A stretch of DNA of 64,000 bases from contig JAIBBM010000015.1 of assembly GCA_019694685.1 (NCBI GenBank), positions 1 to 64,000 on the forward strand, written 5' to 3'. A program made the position numbers and the translations under genes. Of the stretch, positions 8,139 through 17,581 are shown piece by piece. The notes below the pieces were generated by a model, which saw only the letters and a list, made by a program, of their open reading frames with translations, was not told the origin of the DNA and did not search any database. This DNA comes from Leptospirales bacterium. GTDB taxonomy: Bacteria > Spirochaetota > Leptospiria > Leptospirales > Leptonemataceae. The number at the start of each line of letters is the position of its first letter. Position 1 is the first letter of the stretch.

Positions 8139-11117
8139 CTATTCGAGTATGCCGCCGGCGCTGGCGCGGCGGAAATATCCTGGTTCTTCTGTGCTTCGCG
8201 GAATTGGTCTATGCCAGGGTTCCACAATTCGATTCCCCGGAATATTGCGTCCGCTGTCCATACCAGGACCAAACGTTGTTTCGTAACCAAGATAGACCTG
8301 GTTTTCTCCCTCGCGGCCAAGACCTTTGACGAACGTTAGGCGGAATGGAGCGAGAGGAAGGTAGAGTGCTGTGATTCCAAACTGGAAGGTCACGCCCACG
8401 CTGCTTTTGTAGTCCCTCTGGTATGGAATTTTCTCAAAGGCGGCGCCCGCCTCATAAAACAGAGACATTCCAATATTGCGTAGTATGAAGTGCGGCATAG
8501 ATTCAGGAGACGCAGAAAGCCATGCAATTGGTAGACGATATTCATATGTCCATACAACGGCGCTCGTCGCGGTCGGGGAGCGGTCATAGGCGATCCCGCG
8601 TTGCAGTCTGCTCAGTCTGACTTTCTCTACCTCGCGATCTGGCCCGTAAGATGTGAATGCATAACCGCTAAGATAGTTTACGTGATGATCAAAGAAAGAC
8701 GGAAGATAGAGGGCAAGCCCGCCCTCCGCTGCACCGTAGTCAATGGGTCGCTGTGTTTGCGGATCGAGTTCTCTGCGCGAAGTTGTTTTGGAGTAGTAAT
8801 CTGTGAGTGCAAAAAAGCGAAAGCCCCTTTCCGGGCTCACTGATTCTGCAAACTCTTCTGTTCTGCCCAGAAGCATAGCAAATGAAGGACCGGATAGATT
8901 CAAGTCACGCGCGTCCATTTCCAACGTCCGAATCCTTCGCGCGTTTCGCATTTTGGTGGATGCATATCCAGGTAGGACCTGGAAGGAAACATACCTGCCC
9001 TCGAAAGTATATCGCAGGTATCCTCCCATACTCTCGACAAAAGAATACTGATCGTCACAAATGAAACGATTTGGATCTGATGGATTCAAGCATCCGGGCG
9101 CGCGATCTCTCTTCCAATAGTTTGTAGAATAAAAGCCGGAAAATCCTACAACGAACCGTGAGTAATCGTAGAAGGCCCAGGCATACGGGTCAGGCGCACC
9201 GGCCACAATACCTGCTGCCAGAACATGCCGCTCGAGCGGATCAAGCGCCGCCACCCCGAGCCCCAGTAGGCTGCCGCTTCCAAGCAAGCCGGCGAAGTAA
9301 GGGCGCATGGAAAGTGCTCCGTTGTAATCCGGATCTTCCGGCCAGTTCTGCGGTTGTCCGGGTAGAGGTGCTTCTGTTTCTGCTTCAAAGAATGACGATT
9401 CGTCTCCATGAGCGGCAAACAATCCAGATTTTTCCGCAAGCATGTGTTCGTACGAAATCTCGGCAACATCAAACCCCTTACCGTTATACGACAATGCATA
9501 CAGCGCAGATTCGGTAGGCACTGGATCAAAGAAGCCAGTGAGTGTGCGAGTGCGTTTCAGAATTTCTCCTGACGCGAGGTTTACGGAGTAGATGTTATAG
9601 ATTCCGTCAGCATCTGAAGAGAAGAAAAGTTGTTTTCCATCCTTAGAAAATCTGGGGCGAACTTTTGCTGCGGGACCGGCGGCCACAGTCTTGCAGTTGG
9701 ATGCCCTTGCATCGCATACAAGCACCACTCCCATCCCTGTTTCGTCTTTTCTGGCCACAAAAGCAAGTTGCTGCCCATCCGGAGAAACCGCAGGGAAACG
9801 CAGAATACCAGAAAAAGGAACATGAAATATGGTTTCTGGATCCTTTATTTCTTCATTTTTCCAGCTGGCGCGGATCAGTCGCCTTTCAAAGCGATCCTTT
9901 TCTATGTAGTACAAAGTATTTCCGTCTGGAGAGAAAAGGGGATCCACTACGCTCACGCCGGGGAGGAGTCGCGAAAACAGAACACTTCTGGCGTCATGAA
10001 GCTCCTGTCTGATTCCAAGCCCGGGGTAAAAGAAATGGTCTTCGCTTGCGAGAATCTGGCCGTTTCTTTCCGTCATTCCCTCCGACGTATAGGAAAGACG
10101 GATTCTCTCCGCTTCTGACCCCGGAATCAATCGAAACATGCCGGATGCACGAGCGCCGGGACGCGCGAAGTACAGAAGTCCCGTTTCTCCTTCTGTCAGG
10201 TGTTCCTTTGTTTCTCCGTCCTGCGTTAATAGTTTGTACTGCGTAAGACCTGCTGCCCTGAGCGATTCAATTTCTTTGCGCATCTCTTCTTCTTTTGAAG
10301 TGCGAAAATCACGGTAGAGCAGGTTGAAAGAGCGAATACGCATCGAGGAGAGTTTCATTTCCAGAAACCAGACAGGTGTTTCCTCTCTCCAAAATTTTCC
10401 GGCTTTTTCTGGTTCGGTCTTATGAAGATATTCCGCCATCATGGCGCCGTAGAGGTAGTAAGTTTGCCCATGCGGCCATCTGTGTGAGCCAGACATTGCT
10501 TCGCCAGCACCCGGGAACCGGTCTTCGAGTACTGCCGTGCGAACAATCATATGAGTCAGCGGATCGTGGAGTCTACCTTTCCCTTTCTGACTTTCTTCGT
10601 AGACCGCGTATCCTTCCTGTAAACCGATCGGGCCGATCAGGTTGGGAGGAAAGCCCAGTATAATTCGCATTGTGTACAGAAACGGCGTGTTGTAGTAGCG
10701 GAGTGTTAGAATGTGCGTGTATTCATGAGTGAAAAGAATTTCTGCCCATAAATCAAATCGCGCAAATTCTCCAGGTCTTGGATGATCCAGGAATAGATAA
10801 ACTCTGTCGAGACCAACCGGAGTGGCAAAAGCATTCACAAGATCTGTTGAAGTAACGAGTATCACATGGGTTTCTGTGGCTCCCGTTTGATATTTGGGAT
10901 CCAGCTTCGCGTGAACTTTTTCTGCAATGCCCGCCATGCGATGTGCAAGTTCTTCGTCTGCTTTCTGATAGTGGATGCGAAAGTGCGGAGTCGAATGAGT
11001 GCGCCAGTCTCCAAGACCCGGGGTGATCTGCGCGAACAGAGGAGAAACAAGAAGGAAAGTGATCGCTGTCGCAACAATCGGCGAAACAGAAGCGAGCGTT
11101 CTGAGCAGTGGGCGCAT
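8139..11117 (-). CDS. Large secreted protein: peptidase-MA-like, beta-propeller and C-terminal barrel
   Basis: Protein of about 992 residues. The ATG at 11117 is preferred because AAGGAG lies just upstream; a GTG at 11129 adds four residues. A signal peptide ends at LFAQ. The first domain has the gluzincin motif HEYTH (H131, H135), typical of peptidase-MA-like domains with an upstream FRIHY strand. Residues about 330-560 contain repeated SPDGNTLYYIEK, SPDGQQLAFVAR and SKDGKQLFFSSD motifs of TolB-like propeller blades. The last 380 residues are rich in alternating aromatic strands and end in a strand-like stretch, suggesting an outer-membrane barrel of the BamA/surface-antigen kind. Follows metG by a few bases in one operon. 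Confidence 0.75.
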   Translation of the reverse strand: MRPLLRTLASVSPIVATAITFLLVSPLFAQITPGLGDWRTHSTPHFRIHYQKADEELAHRMAGIAEKVHAKLDPKYQTGATETHVILVTSTDLVNAFATPVGLDRVYLFLDHPRPGEFARFDLWAEILFTHEYTHILTLRYYNTPFLYTMRIILGFPPNLIGPIGLQEGYAVYEESQKGKGRLHDPLTHMIVRTAVLEDRFPGAGEAMSGSHRWPHGQTYYLYGAMMAEYLHKTEPEKAGKFWREETPVWFLEMKLSSMRIRSFNLLYRDFRTSKEEEMRKEIESLRAAGLTQYKLLTQDGETKEHLTEGETGLLYFARPGARASGMFRLIPGSEAERIRLSYTSEGMTERNGQILASEDHFFYPGLGIRQELHDARSVLFSRLLPGVSVVDPLFSPDGNTLYYIEKDRFERRLIRASWKNEEIKDPETIFHVPFSGILRFPAVSPDGQQLAFVARKDETGMGVVLVCDARASNCKTVAAGPAAKVRPRFSKDGKQLFFSSDADGIYNIYSVNLASGEILKRTRTLTGFFDPVPTESALYALSYNGKGFDVAEISYEHMLAEKSGLFAAHGDESSFFEAETEAPLPGQPQNWPEDPDYNGALSMRPYFAGLLGSGSLLGLGVAALDPLERHVLAAGIVAGAPDPYAWAFYDYSRFVVGFSGFYSTNYWKRDRAPGCLNPSDPNRFICDDQYSFVESMGGYLRYTFEGRYVSFQVLPGYASTKMRNARRIRTLEMDARDLNLSGPSFAMLLGRTEEFAESVSPERGFRFFALTDYYSKTTSRRELDPQTQRPIDYGAAEGGLALYLPSFFDHHVNYLSGYAFTSYGPDREVEKVRLSRLQRGIAYDRSPTATSAVVWTYEYRLPIAWLSASPESMPHFILRNIGMSLFYEAGAAFEKIPYQRDYKSSVGVTFQFGITALYLPLAPFRLTFVKGLGREGENQVYLGYETTFGPGMDSGRNIPGNRIVEPWHRPIPRSTEEPGYFRRASAGGILE

Positions 11118-11133
11118 CTGCTCCTTCACCGGA

Positions 11134-13215
11134 TTACTTCAATCGATCGCCAGGCTTTGCCTGGCGGTGGGCCGTATAGAGAGTCAGTTCTGCGTCCTTT
11201 CCGGAGGCGAGTAACATGGCGCTTGAGATTCCGAATTTCATTTTTCGAGGAATGAGATTGGCAACGCACGCAACTGTGAGTCCAGTTAGATCTTCTGGTT
11301 TGTAAGCGGCGCGAATTCCGGCAAACACCTGGCGTGGTTCCGCTTCTCCCACGTCCAGTTCCACGCGGAGCAACTTGTCTGCACCTTCCACCAGCTCTGC
11401 ATGCAAAATTCTTCCCGCGCGCAGTTCTACTTTTTCCAGATCTTCTATGGAGATGAGTCCTGACTTTGCCTGGTCCCCAGCTTTTTCCGCAGGCTTTTCA
11501 GAGGCTTTGCTCTGTGATTTAGCGCCTGTTTCAGGTGCTGTTTTTTCCGCGGATGCGGCCGGCTTTTCTGCCGCCGCAAGTCTTGCTTCTTCTTCCAGCA
11601 TTGCGTCAAATACCTTTTCGTCCATTCTTCCCGCCAGATTTCTGTAGGGATGAATGATATGTTCCGAAGGGAGCTTCTGGTCTAGATTCTGGAAAGTAAT
11701 TTCTTCTTTTAGATTTAGCAAATTCTCCACGCCCCGAACAAAGGAAGGGACGACTGGCTTGAGTAGGCCCGCTAGAATTCGGGCAGAGTTCAATGCGTCT
11801 GTGACCACTTGACGGGCTTCTTCCGGGTTGGTTTTGATGGTCTTCCAGGGTTCTTTGCTGGCCACAAATCGATTGATGCTATCCGCAAAAGCAGAAATCT
11901 CTTTGATTGCCTTTGCATATTCCAGAGTGTCAAAGTGCTGTTTGACTTTATCTGCCGCGGCCATCCCTTCTTTCTTTAGAGCAGTGCCTTCTTTTGAAAT
12001 GGATTTTGAGAGTGTGGATCCAAGCTTTGGAAGGATGCCGCCGCATAACCGCGAGTAAATGTTTGTGATGTTTCCAACAATGTCTGCATTCCAGCGTGAA
12101 AGGAAATCGTCGCGTGAAAGATCCAGGTCATCGAGTCCCGGGCCAAGTTTAGACGCATAAAAATATCGTAGAGCCTCTGGCTCCATGTGCTTCAGATAAT
12201 TTTCAGCGCGAACCAGTGTGCCGCGGCTCTTGGACATCTTTTCCCCGTTTACAGTGAGAAAACCGTGCACATGAACGCGCGCCGGTTTTTGAAAACCGCC
12301 TGCTTCCAGAAGCGCGGGCCAGAATAGAGTATGAAAATAAACAATGTCCTTTCCAATGAAGTGATGGATCTCACCGGATCCGTCTTTCCAGAATTCATCC
12401 CAGCGCGAAGGATCGTTTTGATTAAAGAAATTGCGCGAAGAAGCCATGTAGCCAATGGGTGCATCCAGCCATACGTAAAAGAATTTATCTTTTTCACCGG
12501 GGATCGCAAAACCAAAGTAAGGCGCATCGCGCGAAATATCCCAATCGCGTAGGCCGTCTGTCAGCCATTCGTCCAGTTTTCTCTTGATTCCGGGAGATAC
12601 GCCTTTGCCCAGCCAGGTTTCGAGAAACTTCTGATAATCGCCAAGTTTAAAAAAGAGATGATCCGTTTCCTTGAGCACGGGCGTGTCTCCACTGACTGTG
12701 CTTTTTGGATCGATGAGGTCCGTGGGAGAGTAGGTAGAGCCACACACTTCGCAGGAATCTCCATACTGCTCCGGAGATTTGCACTTAGGACATGTACCTT
12801 TCACAAAACGATCTGGCAGAAACATTCCATCCACTTCGCTGTAGAGCTGGCGGATTGTTTTGCGAGCAATGTTGCCTTTCTTCTTTGCCGCCTCGTAGAT
12901 CAGCTCGGAAAACTCGCGATTTTCCGGGGCATTGGTTGTGTAATAGTTATCAAAATTTATAAAAAATCCATTAAAATCACGATAGTGCTGCTTCTGGATT
13001 TCTGCTGTGAATTCTTCCGGTGTTTTTCCCGCTTTTTTCGCGGCAATCATGATGGGTGTTCCATGAGTGTCATCTGCACAGAAATAGTACGCCTCATGGC
13101 CGCATAACTTCTGGAATCGAACCCAGATGTCCGTCTGGATGGTCTCTACCAGGTGGCCCAGGTGGATGGGGCCGTTTGCGTAAGGAAGTGCTGAAGTGAC
13201 GAGTAGTTTCCTCAC
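11134..13215 (-). CDS. metG: Methionyl-tRNA synthetase
   Basis: Class I aminoacyl-tRNA synthetase of 693 residues that charges tRNA-Met with methionine. The HIGH-type motif is PIHLGH at 16-21 and the KMSKS motif is at 326-330. A zinc knuckle is formed by C142, C145, C155 and C158. After an alanine/lysine/glutamate-rich linker at about 550-588 comes a tRNA-binding (Trbp111-like) domain at about 590-693, which supports dimerisation and tRNA binding. Full length and well conserved. Its ATG overlaps the stop of the tandem rhodanese gene, and the large secreted protein follows, so the essential gene is flanked by unrelated partners in one transcript. Confidence 0.97.
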   Translation of the reverse strand: MRKLLVTSALPYANGPIHLGHLVETIQTDIWVRFQKLCGHEAYYFCADDTHGTPIMIAAKKAGKTPEEFTAEIQKQHYRDFNGFFINFDNYYTTNAPENREFSELIYEAAKKKGNIARKTIRQLYSEVDGMFLPDRFVKGTCPKCKSPEQYGDSCEVCGSTYSPTDLIDPKSTVSGDTPVLKETDHLFFKLGDYQKFLETWLGKGVSPGIKRKLDEWLTDGLRDWDISRDAPYFGFAIPGEKDKFFYVWLDAPIGYMASSRNFFNQNDPSRWDEFWKDGSGEIHHFIGKDIVYFHTLFWPALLEAGGFQKPARVHVHGFLTVNGEKMSKSRGTLVRAENYLKHMEPEALRYFYASKLGPGLDDLDLSRDDFLSRWNADIVGNITNIYSRLCGGILPKLGSTLSKSISKEGTALKKEGMAAADKVKQHFDTLEYAKAIKEISAFADSINRFVASKEPWKTIKTNPEEARQVVTDALNSARILAGLLKPVVPSFVRGVENLLNLKEEITFQNLDQKLPSEHIIHPYRNLAGRMDEKVFDAMLEEEARLAAAEKPAASAEKTAPETGAKSQSKASEKPAEKAGDQAKSGLISIEDLEKVELRAGRILHAELVEGADKLLRVELDVGEAEPRQVFAGIRAAYKPEDLTGLTVACVANLIPRKMKFGISSAMLLASGKDAELTLYTAHRQAKPGDRLK

Positions 13216-14006
13216 TCCTCACCCCATACCCGAACGTGCTGTTTGGGAAGATCTGTCTTTCTCCACTCCATCCATGATCCGAGGTACACGCTAACCTGTC
13301 TGTAGCCACAGCGAGTGAGCACTAGAGCGGTGGTGCATGAACGAGCACCGTTGTAGTCGTAAATGACAGTTGGTCTTTCAGGAATGAGCCCGATGTCTCT
13401 GATTTGGGCCATCACCTCTTCGCGTGCGCGAAGCTTTCCTTCCGCGTCGTAGAGCATGAGCCAGTCCCAGTGAACACTTCCAGGTATGCGTCCGCAGATT
13501 CCACCAACATCTGGATTTGTCATGCGAGGCATTCTTCCTTCGTATTCTTCCATAGTCCTGCTGTCTATGAGCTGCACGCGAGTGAGATCTTTCTGGAGCT
13601 GGCTGATGGTTGTGAGAGATTTTACAGGGACTGCTTTTCCAGGAGGAGATGCGAGTTGTTCCTTTCCAGGTGCGCGCCACTCTTTTGGAAGATCGTCGAA
13701 CTTGTAAGCGAGCACTTTCGCATTCACTCCCATTCCAATGAGAATCCACGCGAGCCTGCATGCGTACATGCCTTCGCCTTCATCGAAGCAGATGACGGTA
13801 GACTTGCTCTCCGTCTTCTTTCTTACGTCTGCGAGAAATCCGCCGAGCTTCGCAAGCGAGCTTGCGCCGGATCCGTACGGTTTCTTGATAAAGCCGCAGC
13901 CAACTGCATCCTTGATCGAAGCGAGTTTGTATTGCTCTTCCGATCTGCAATCGAGATAGAGCGCGCCTGTTTCCAGGCTATCAGTGAGAAAATTCCAGCG
14001 AACCAA
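13212..14006 (-). CDS. Tandem rhodanese (sulfurtransferase-like), catalytic cysteine replaced
   Basis: Two rhodanese domains in the layout of thiosulfate/3-mercaptopyruvate sulfurtransferases. The first has LYLDCRSEEQY and VICFDEGEGMYACR; the second has QLIDSRTMEEYEG, GRIPGSVHWDW and VIYDYNGARSCTTA. In active enzymes the second loop begins with cysteine (pattern C-x-x-G-V-T-A-C); here the aligned residue is aspartate (D-Y-N-G-A-R-S-C), and the first domain lacks the cysteine too, as is normal. It is therefore probably not a classical sulfurtransferase. Start chosen at the TTG at 14006, with an AGGAAA site six bases upstream; a GTG at 14054 gives 16 more residues but has no spaced site. Confidence 0.8.
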   Translation of the reverse strand: MVRWNFLTDSLETGALYLDCRSEEQYKLASIKDAVGCGFIKKPYGSGASSLAKLGGFLADVRKKTESKSTVICFDEGEGMYACRLAWILIGMGVNAKVLAYKFDDLPKEWRAPGKEQLASPPGKAVPVKSLTTISQLQKDLTRVQLIDSRTMEEYEGRMPRMTNPDVGGICGRIPGSVHWDWLMLYDAEGKLRAREEVMAQIRDIGLIPERPTVIYDYNGARSCTTALVLTRCGYRQVSVYLGSWMEWRKTDLPKQHVRVWGEE

Positions 14007-14081
14007 TCTGTTTCCTTTTTCTTGATACAGGAATTTGCTTTCAAAAAGAAGCACTCCCTTTTTTAGAATTAAAAAAATCCT

Positions 14082-15173
14082 ATGACCAAAAAAAAATTCC
14101 TGGGCTGGATTGCGAACGCGATTCTGCTTTGCGGTTTTCCGTTGTTCGCGGAAGATCTAGTGCAAGTTGCTTCCGGTTTCAAGGATCCCACGCAGGTCGT
14201 ATTTTCGCGCCGCGCGGGTATGTGCGTCGTAGAGCAGCGCGGCATCATCACATGCTCTGGCAAACCGTATCTTGATTTGACTTCCACTGTTCGCTCCGGC
14301 GGCGAGATGGGCCTTCTTTCCATGGCTTTTGCGCCTGATTTCGAGAAATCGCAGTCTTCCTGGGTCTACGTGAACTACACCTCGGGCAATCCCCTCTGGA
14401 CCAATGTGGCTGCGATTCCGGTTCGAGGGAGCCCGGAACCGGACAAAAAGCGAGTGATTCTAAGATTCGCTCAACCCTTCAACAACCACAACGGTGGACT
14501 CTTGCCCTTTGGACCGGACGGTTCTCTTTTCATTGGCACAGGGGATGGCGGATCGGCGGGGGACCCCTACAACAATGCGCAGAGGAGGGACAATTACCTG
14601 GGCAAGATTTTAAGAATCATTCCGACCCCCGAAGGTATGAGTTCCTACATCATTCCAAAAGACAATCCATTCGTCGGGAAGGGCGGATTGCCTGAGATTT
14701 TTGTTTTTGGGCTGCGCAATCCGTGGAGATTCAGCATTGCGCCAGACGGTTTGATCTATGCCGGAGACGTTGGACAGGATCGACGCGAGGAAGTGAGTGT
14801 GATTCGGCCTGGAGACAATCTGGGTTGGAACATCATGGAGGCAGATATTTGCTTTCGGCCGAATTGCAGCTCTGTAGGAACTGTGACACCCATTCACAGT
14901 TACGGAAGAGACGAAGGATTCAGCATCACGGGCGGCTACTTATATAGAGGAAGATCCATTCGTAGGCTCAAGGGATGCTACGTTTACGGCGATTTTGGAT
15001 CCGGCGTGATCCGCGCATTCCCTGTGGACCGCGGTCGAAAGACCGGCGATGTATTTACAGTCGCGAAACTGCGCGGCAACATATCCAGCTTTGGCGAAGA
15101 CGAGGCTGGTGAACTTTACGTGGTCGACTATCGCTCTGGATCGATTCTCAAAATCATTTCGCAAGAGAAATGA
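14082..15173 (+). CDS. Secreted PQQ-type glucose/sorbosone dehydrogenase family protein
   Basis: Protein of 363 residues with a signal peptide ending near PLFAED. The six-bladed propeller family of soluble aldose dehydrogenases (GSDH) is recognisable from GEMGLLSMAFAPDF, HNGGLLPFGPDGSLFIGTGD, NNAQRRDNYLGKILRIIP, VFGLRNPWRFS and AGDVGQDRREEV. The GDGG and GLRNPWRF motifs carry calcium and cofactor contacts in characterised members. Likely oxidises sugars in the periplasm if PQQ is available; no PQQ genes are in this window. Divergent from the tandem rhodanese gene. The 3' end overlaps the end of the convergent CBS gene by 20 bases. Confidence 0.9.
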   Translation: MTKKKFLGWIANAILLCGFPLFAEDLVQVASGFKDPTQVVFSRRAGMCVVEQRGIITCSGKPYLDLTSTVRSGGEMGLLSMAFAPDFEKSQSSWVYVNYTSGNPLWTNVAAIPVRGSPEPDKKRVILRFAQPFNNHNGGLLPFGPDGSLFIGTGDGGSAGDPYNNAQRRDNYLGKILRIIPTPEGMSSYIIPKDNPFVGKGGLPEIFVFGLRNPWRFSIAPDGLIYAGDVGQDRREEVSVIRPGDNLGWNIMEADICFRPNCSSVGTVTPIHSYGRDEGFSITGGYLYRGRSIRRLKGCYVYGDFGSGVIRAFPVDRGRKTGDVFTVAKLRGNISSFGEDEAGELYVVDYRSGSILKIISQEK

Positions 15174-15555
15174 ACGCGCGAAGTACATCCGTGTAGCTTA
15201 GAATTCCCGCCAGTTTTCCGTCCTCTACCACTGGAAGCGCCCCCACGCGAAGAGATAGGAATAATTCGGCGGCAGATTTCAGAGAATCACCCGCAGAAAC
15301 GCTTCGCACAGTCGCAGTCATCACATCTTTCACGAGAACGTGCTGCTCTCCTTGAACGCTCGTTTCAAGGATTTCCATGGCGCACTGTATGTTGCGCAAA
15401 TCACGATCTGATAGAATTCCCACCAGATTGCGCGACGCGTCCACTACAGGGAGATGCCTGAACCTTTCCACGTCAAAAACCTCTCCGACTCTGGAGAGGG
15501 GATCATCTGCTCTCACTGTGACGGGGTCTTTCGTCATGTAGTCCTGGACAATCAT
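15154..15555 (-). CDS. CBS-domain pair protein
   Basis: Protein of 133 residues made only of two CBS motifs (about 1-58 and 70-130), seen in IVQDYMTKDPVTVRADDPL with LPVVDASRNLVGILSDRDL, and VKDVMTATVRSVSAGDSL with LPVVEDGKLAGILSYTDV. Such stand-alone pairs bind adenine nucleotides and regulate other proteins, but the partner cannot be told from the sequence. Cytosolic. Overlaps the 3' end of the sugar dehydrogenase gene. Confidence 0.93.
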   Translation of the reverse strand: MIVQDYMTKDPVTVRADDPLSRVGEVFDVERFRHLPVVDASRNLVGILSDRDLRNIQCAMEILETSVQGEQHVLVKDVMTATVRSVSAGDSLKSAAELFLSLRVGALPVVEDGKLAGILSYTDVLRAFISLAK

Positions 15556-15601
15556 AATGCTTGAATATGCGCGGCTTTCTCTCTGTCAAGCTATGGGCGC
15601 G

Positions 15602-17470
15602 TCATCGCGCAAAATCAATTCGCATAGAAAAACCCGCGGTTAGACTGCTGTATCGCACTTTCGCAGGGGAGCGGGCCAGCATTGGATTGCTCGTATACAG
15701 ACCGGGCAGGATGACTCCTGCGAGAACGGCTGCGGGATCACTGGAGTAGTCCAGGCCAAACAAAGTCGTCTTTGACTCCTTGAATGTTCCGGAATCTCCG
15801 GAATAGTCCAGGCGAAAGTAATATTTTTCAAGTATTCGTATGAACAACCCGGCGGTCAAAACAAGACCTGATTCCGTACCCCTCTGATCCACGCTCGGAA
15901 GAGCGATCTGGCCGGTGCCAGGAGTGAATGTGAAAAATCGACCCAGCCCGATTGCTTTCGCGCTGAGATTCCCTCTCATACTGTACACTTCTATAGACGT
16001 GCGCAATCCCCACGATTGACCGAGCTCGAGTCCTCCCCCGGCATACAATCCACGCATGAGTGTGGACGCTTTTTCTCCCGAGAGGAGAGTTGGGACCGTC
16101 GACTGACCGGGAAGAATGCTGTTCTGGATGGTTTCTCCGGCAACGTTATGCGCTCTTCTCTGACCACCTCCCAGCACAAACACGTCCAGGAAATCCTTTC
16201 GCACAAGGCTATACTCAGTGCCAATTTTTACCTCGTTGAATTGCTCCGTGGTGCCTGTAAATGCACCGTAGACTACACCCAGGCTTGCTCCAGGTGGCCC
16301 GGCGATTCCAGCCCCGTACTCAAGCCGATCTATGCGCTTGTTCTTGAATCGTTCTACATCGAATACAAAGCGCCACATGCCTATTCCGTAAAGCAGGTGC
16401 AGCGAGCCGCCTTTGTGAGATCCGGCCTGAAATGGGTTGGATGCGTTTGCCTCGCTTGCGCTGGTTTGATCGCTTGTGAAACCGGATGCTCCGTGGATCC
16501 CGGAAATGGAACGTAGTCCTGAACTTGAAGAGCTGGATGAACTGGAAGAACTTGAGTCAGATGAAGTGGATGCCGAATATCTGGTTCTCAAACCATATCC
16601 GCCTGTAAAACGGGAATAGGATTCGATATTGTAGAGTGCGTTTGCACCTGCACTTGTTTTCGAAGCTCCTTTTCCTATGGCGATTCCGAAAAGAAGATAG
16701 TTAGGATTCTTTATTTTCTGCTCTGCGGCGATTTTCGCGTCTTCGATTCGTTTTTGTTCAGCCGCCTCTCTTTCTTTCTTCTGGCGAACCTCTTCTTCAA
16801 TTTTGGCCAGACGTGCCTGCTCTGCTGCTTCCTTTTGCTTTTTCTCCGCCTCTATTCTGGCGAGTCGTTCCGCTTCTTCCTGTTTCTTTCTTTCTTCTTC
16901 GAGTCTTGCCGCTTCGAGCTTATCCGCTTGTTTCTTCTCTTCCGCGCGTTTTTCTGCTTCCCTCTTTTCTGTTTCGCGCTTTTCCGCTTCCAGTTTTTCG
17001 TCTGCCGCTTTTTTCTCTTCCGCTAGTTTCTGTTCCGCCAGTTTCCTATCCTCTTCCTCCTTTTTCTCTCGCATCGCGCGCTCCCGCTCTCTCTTTGCCT
17101 GTTCCTGTTTGAGTCTCTCTTTGCGCGCCAGTTCCTGTTTCTCTTTTTCTTTCTGGATTTGCTGGAGTCTTTGTCTTTCCGCTTCTGCCTTTTTTGCTTT
17201 CTCTTTTTGCTCTTTTTCCTTTTCCTCTTTTGCGATTTCAGCTTCGTTGTCTTGCTTCTTTGCGTCTGGCTTCTGCAGCGGAGAATAGCTGATTCGTTTC
17301 ACCAGATTCTTTTGTAGAACGATTGTTTTGTCTGCAGTTTGCAGGTGGACTACATCGGCATCTTGATAAACAATCAAGCCCTCGATCTTCTGGCCATTTT
17401 TCAGTAGAATTGTATCCGCAAGAACCGACGAGGAAATCAGGAGCAGTGTGCAAATCAGCAAGCGTGCCAT
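15602..17470 (-). CDS. Exported coiled-coil protein with outer-membrane barrel
   Basis: Protein of 622 residues. Signal peptide MARLLICTLLLISSSVLA, then an SH3-like beta segment (ILLKNGQKIEGLIVYQDAD) to about residue 52. Residues about 65-255 are an almost uninterrupted charged coiled coil of K, E, A and R repeats, as in TolA. A short transition precedes a serine run (about 12 consecutive serines) near residue 305. The remaining about 290 residues alternate hydrophobic and polar with many aromatic and glycine residues and end in SMRIDFAR, the style of a beta-barrel C-terminus. The layout suggests a periplasm-spanning helix attached to an outer-membrane barrel. The base composition of the coiled coil is biased, which also creates long open frames on the other strand that are not genes. 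Confidence 0.8.
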   Translation of the reverse strand: MARLLICTLLLISSSVLADTILLKNGQKIEGLIVYQDADVVHLQTADKTIVLQKNLVKRISYSPLQKPDAKKQDNEAEIAKEEKEKEQKEKAKKAEAERQRLQQIQKEKEKQELARKERLKQEQAKRERERAMREKKEEEDRKLAEQKLAEEKKAADEKLEAEKRETEKREAEKRAEEKKQADKLEAARLEEERKKQEEAERLARIEAEKKQKEAAEQARLAKIEEEVRQKKEREAAEQKRIEDAKIAAEQKIKNPNYLLFGIAIGKGASKTSAGANALYNIESYSRFTGGYGLRTRYSASTSSDSSSSSSSSSSSSGLRSISGIHGASGFTSDQTSASEANASNPFQAGSHKGGSLHLLYGIGMWRFVFDVERFKNKRIDRLEYGAGIAGPPGASLGVVYGAFTGTTEQFNEVKIGTEYSLVRKDFLDVFVLGGGQRRAHNVAGETIQNSILPGQSTVPTLLSGEKASTLMRGLYAGGGLELGQSWGLRTSIEVYSMRGNLSAKAIGLGRFFTFTPGTGQIALPSVDQRGTESGLVLTAGLFIRILEKYYFRLDYSGDSGTFKESKTTLFGLDYSSDPAAVLAGVILPGLYTSNPMLARSPAKVRYSSLTAGFSMRIDFAR

Positions 17471-17581
17471 AGGAAGCTTCTTGTGGATGGTCCCTGTATG
17501 TGCAATCAGAATGCACGGACGGACCTATGACTTTTCTTATGATTGGGCTTGCCTTTGTGCGGGTTGGTTCCTCAGTCGGGC

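Noticed and set aside
8955-8972. CCAGGTAGGACCTGG palindrome
   Set aside because: A single short inverted repeat inside a coding region; it does not fit the GTAGGA-NN-TCCTAC form and no further copies were seen.
16754-17288. Hydrophobic and serine-rich frames opposite the coiled coil
   Set aside because: Pure reverse translation of the KEAR coiled coil, giving runs of F, L and S.
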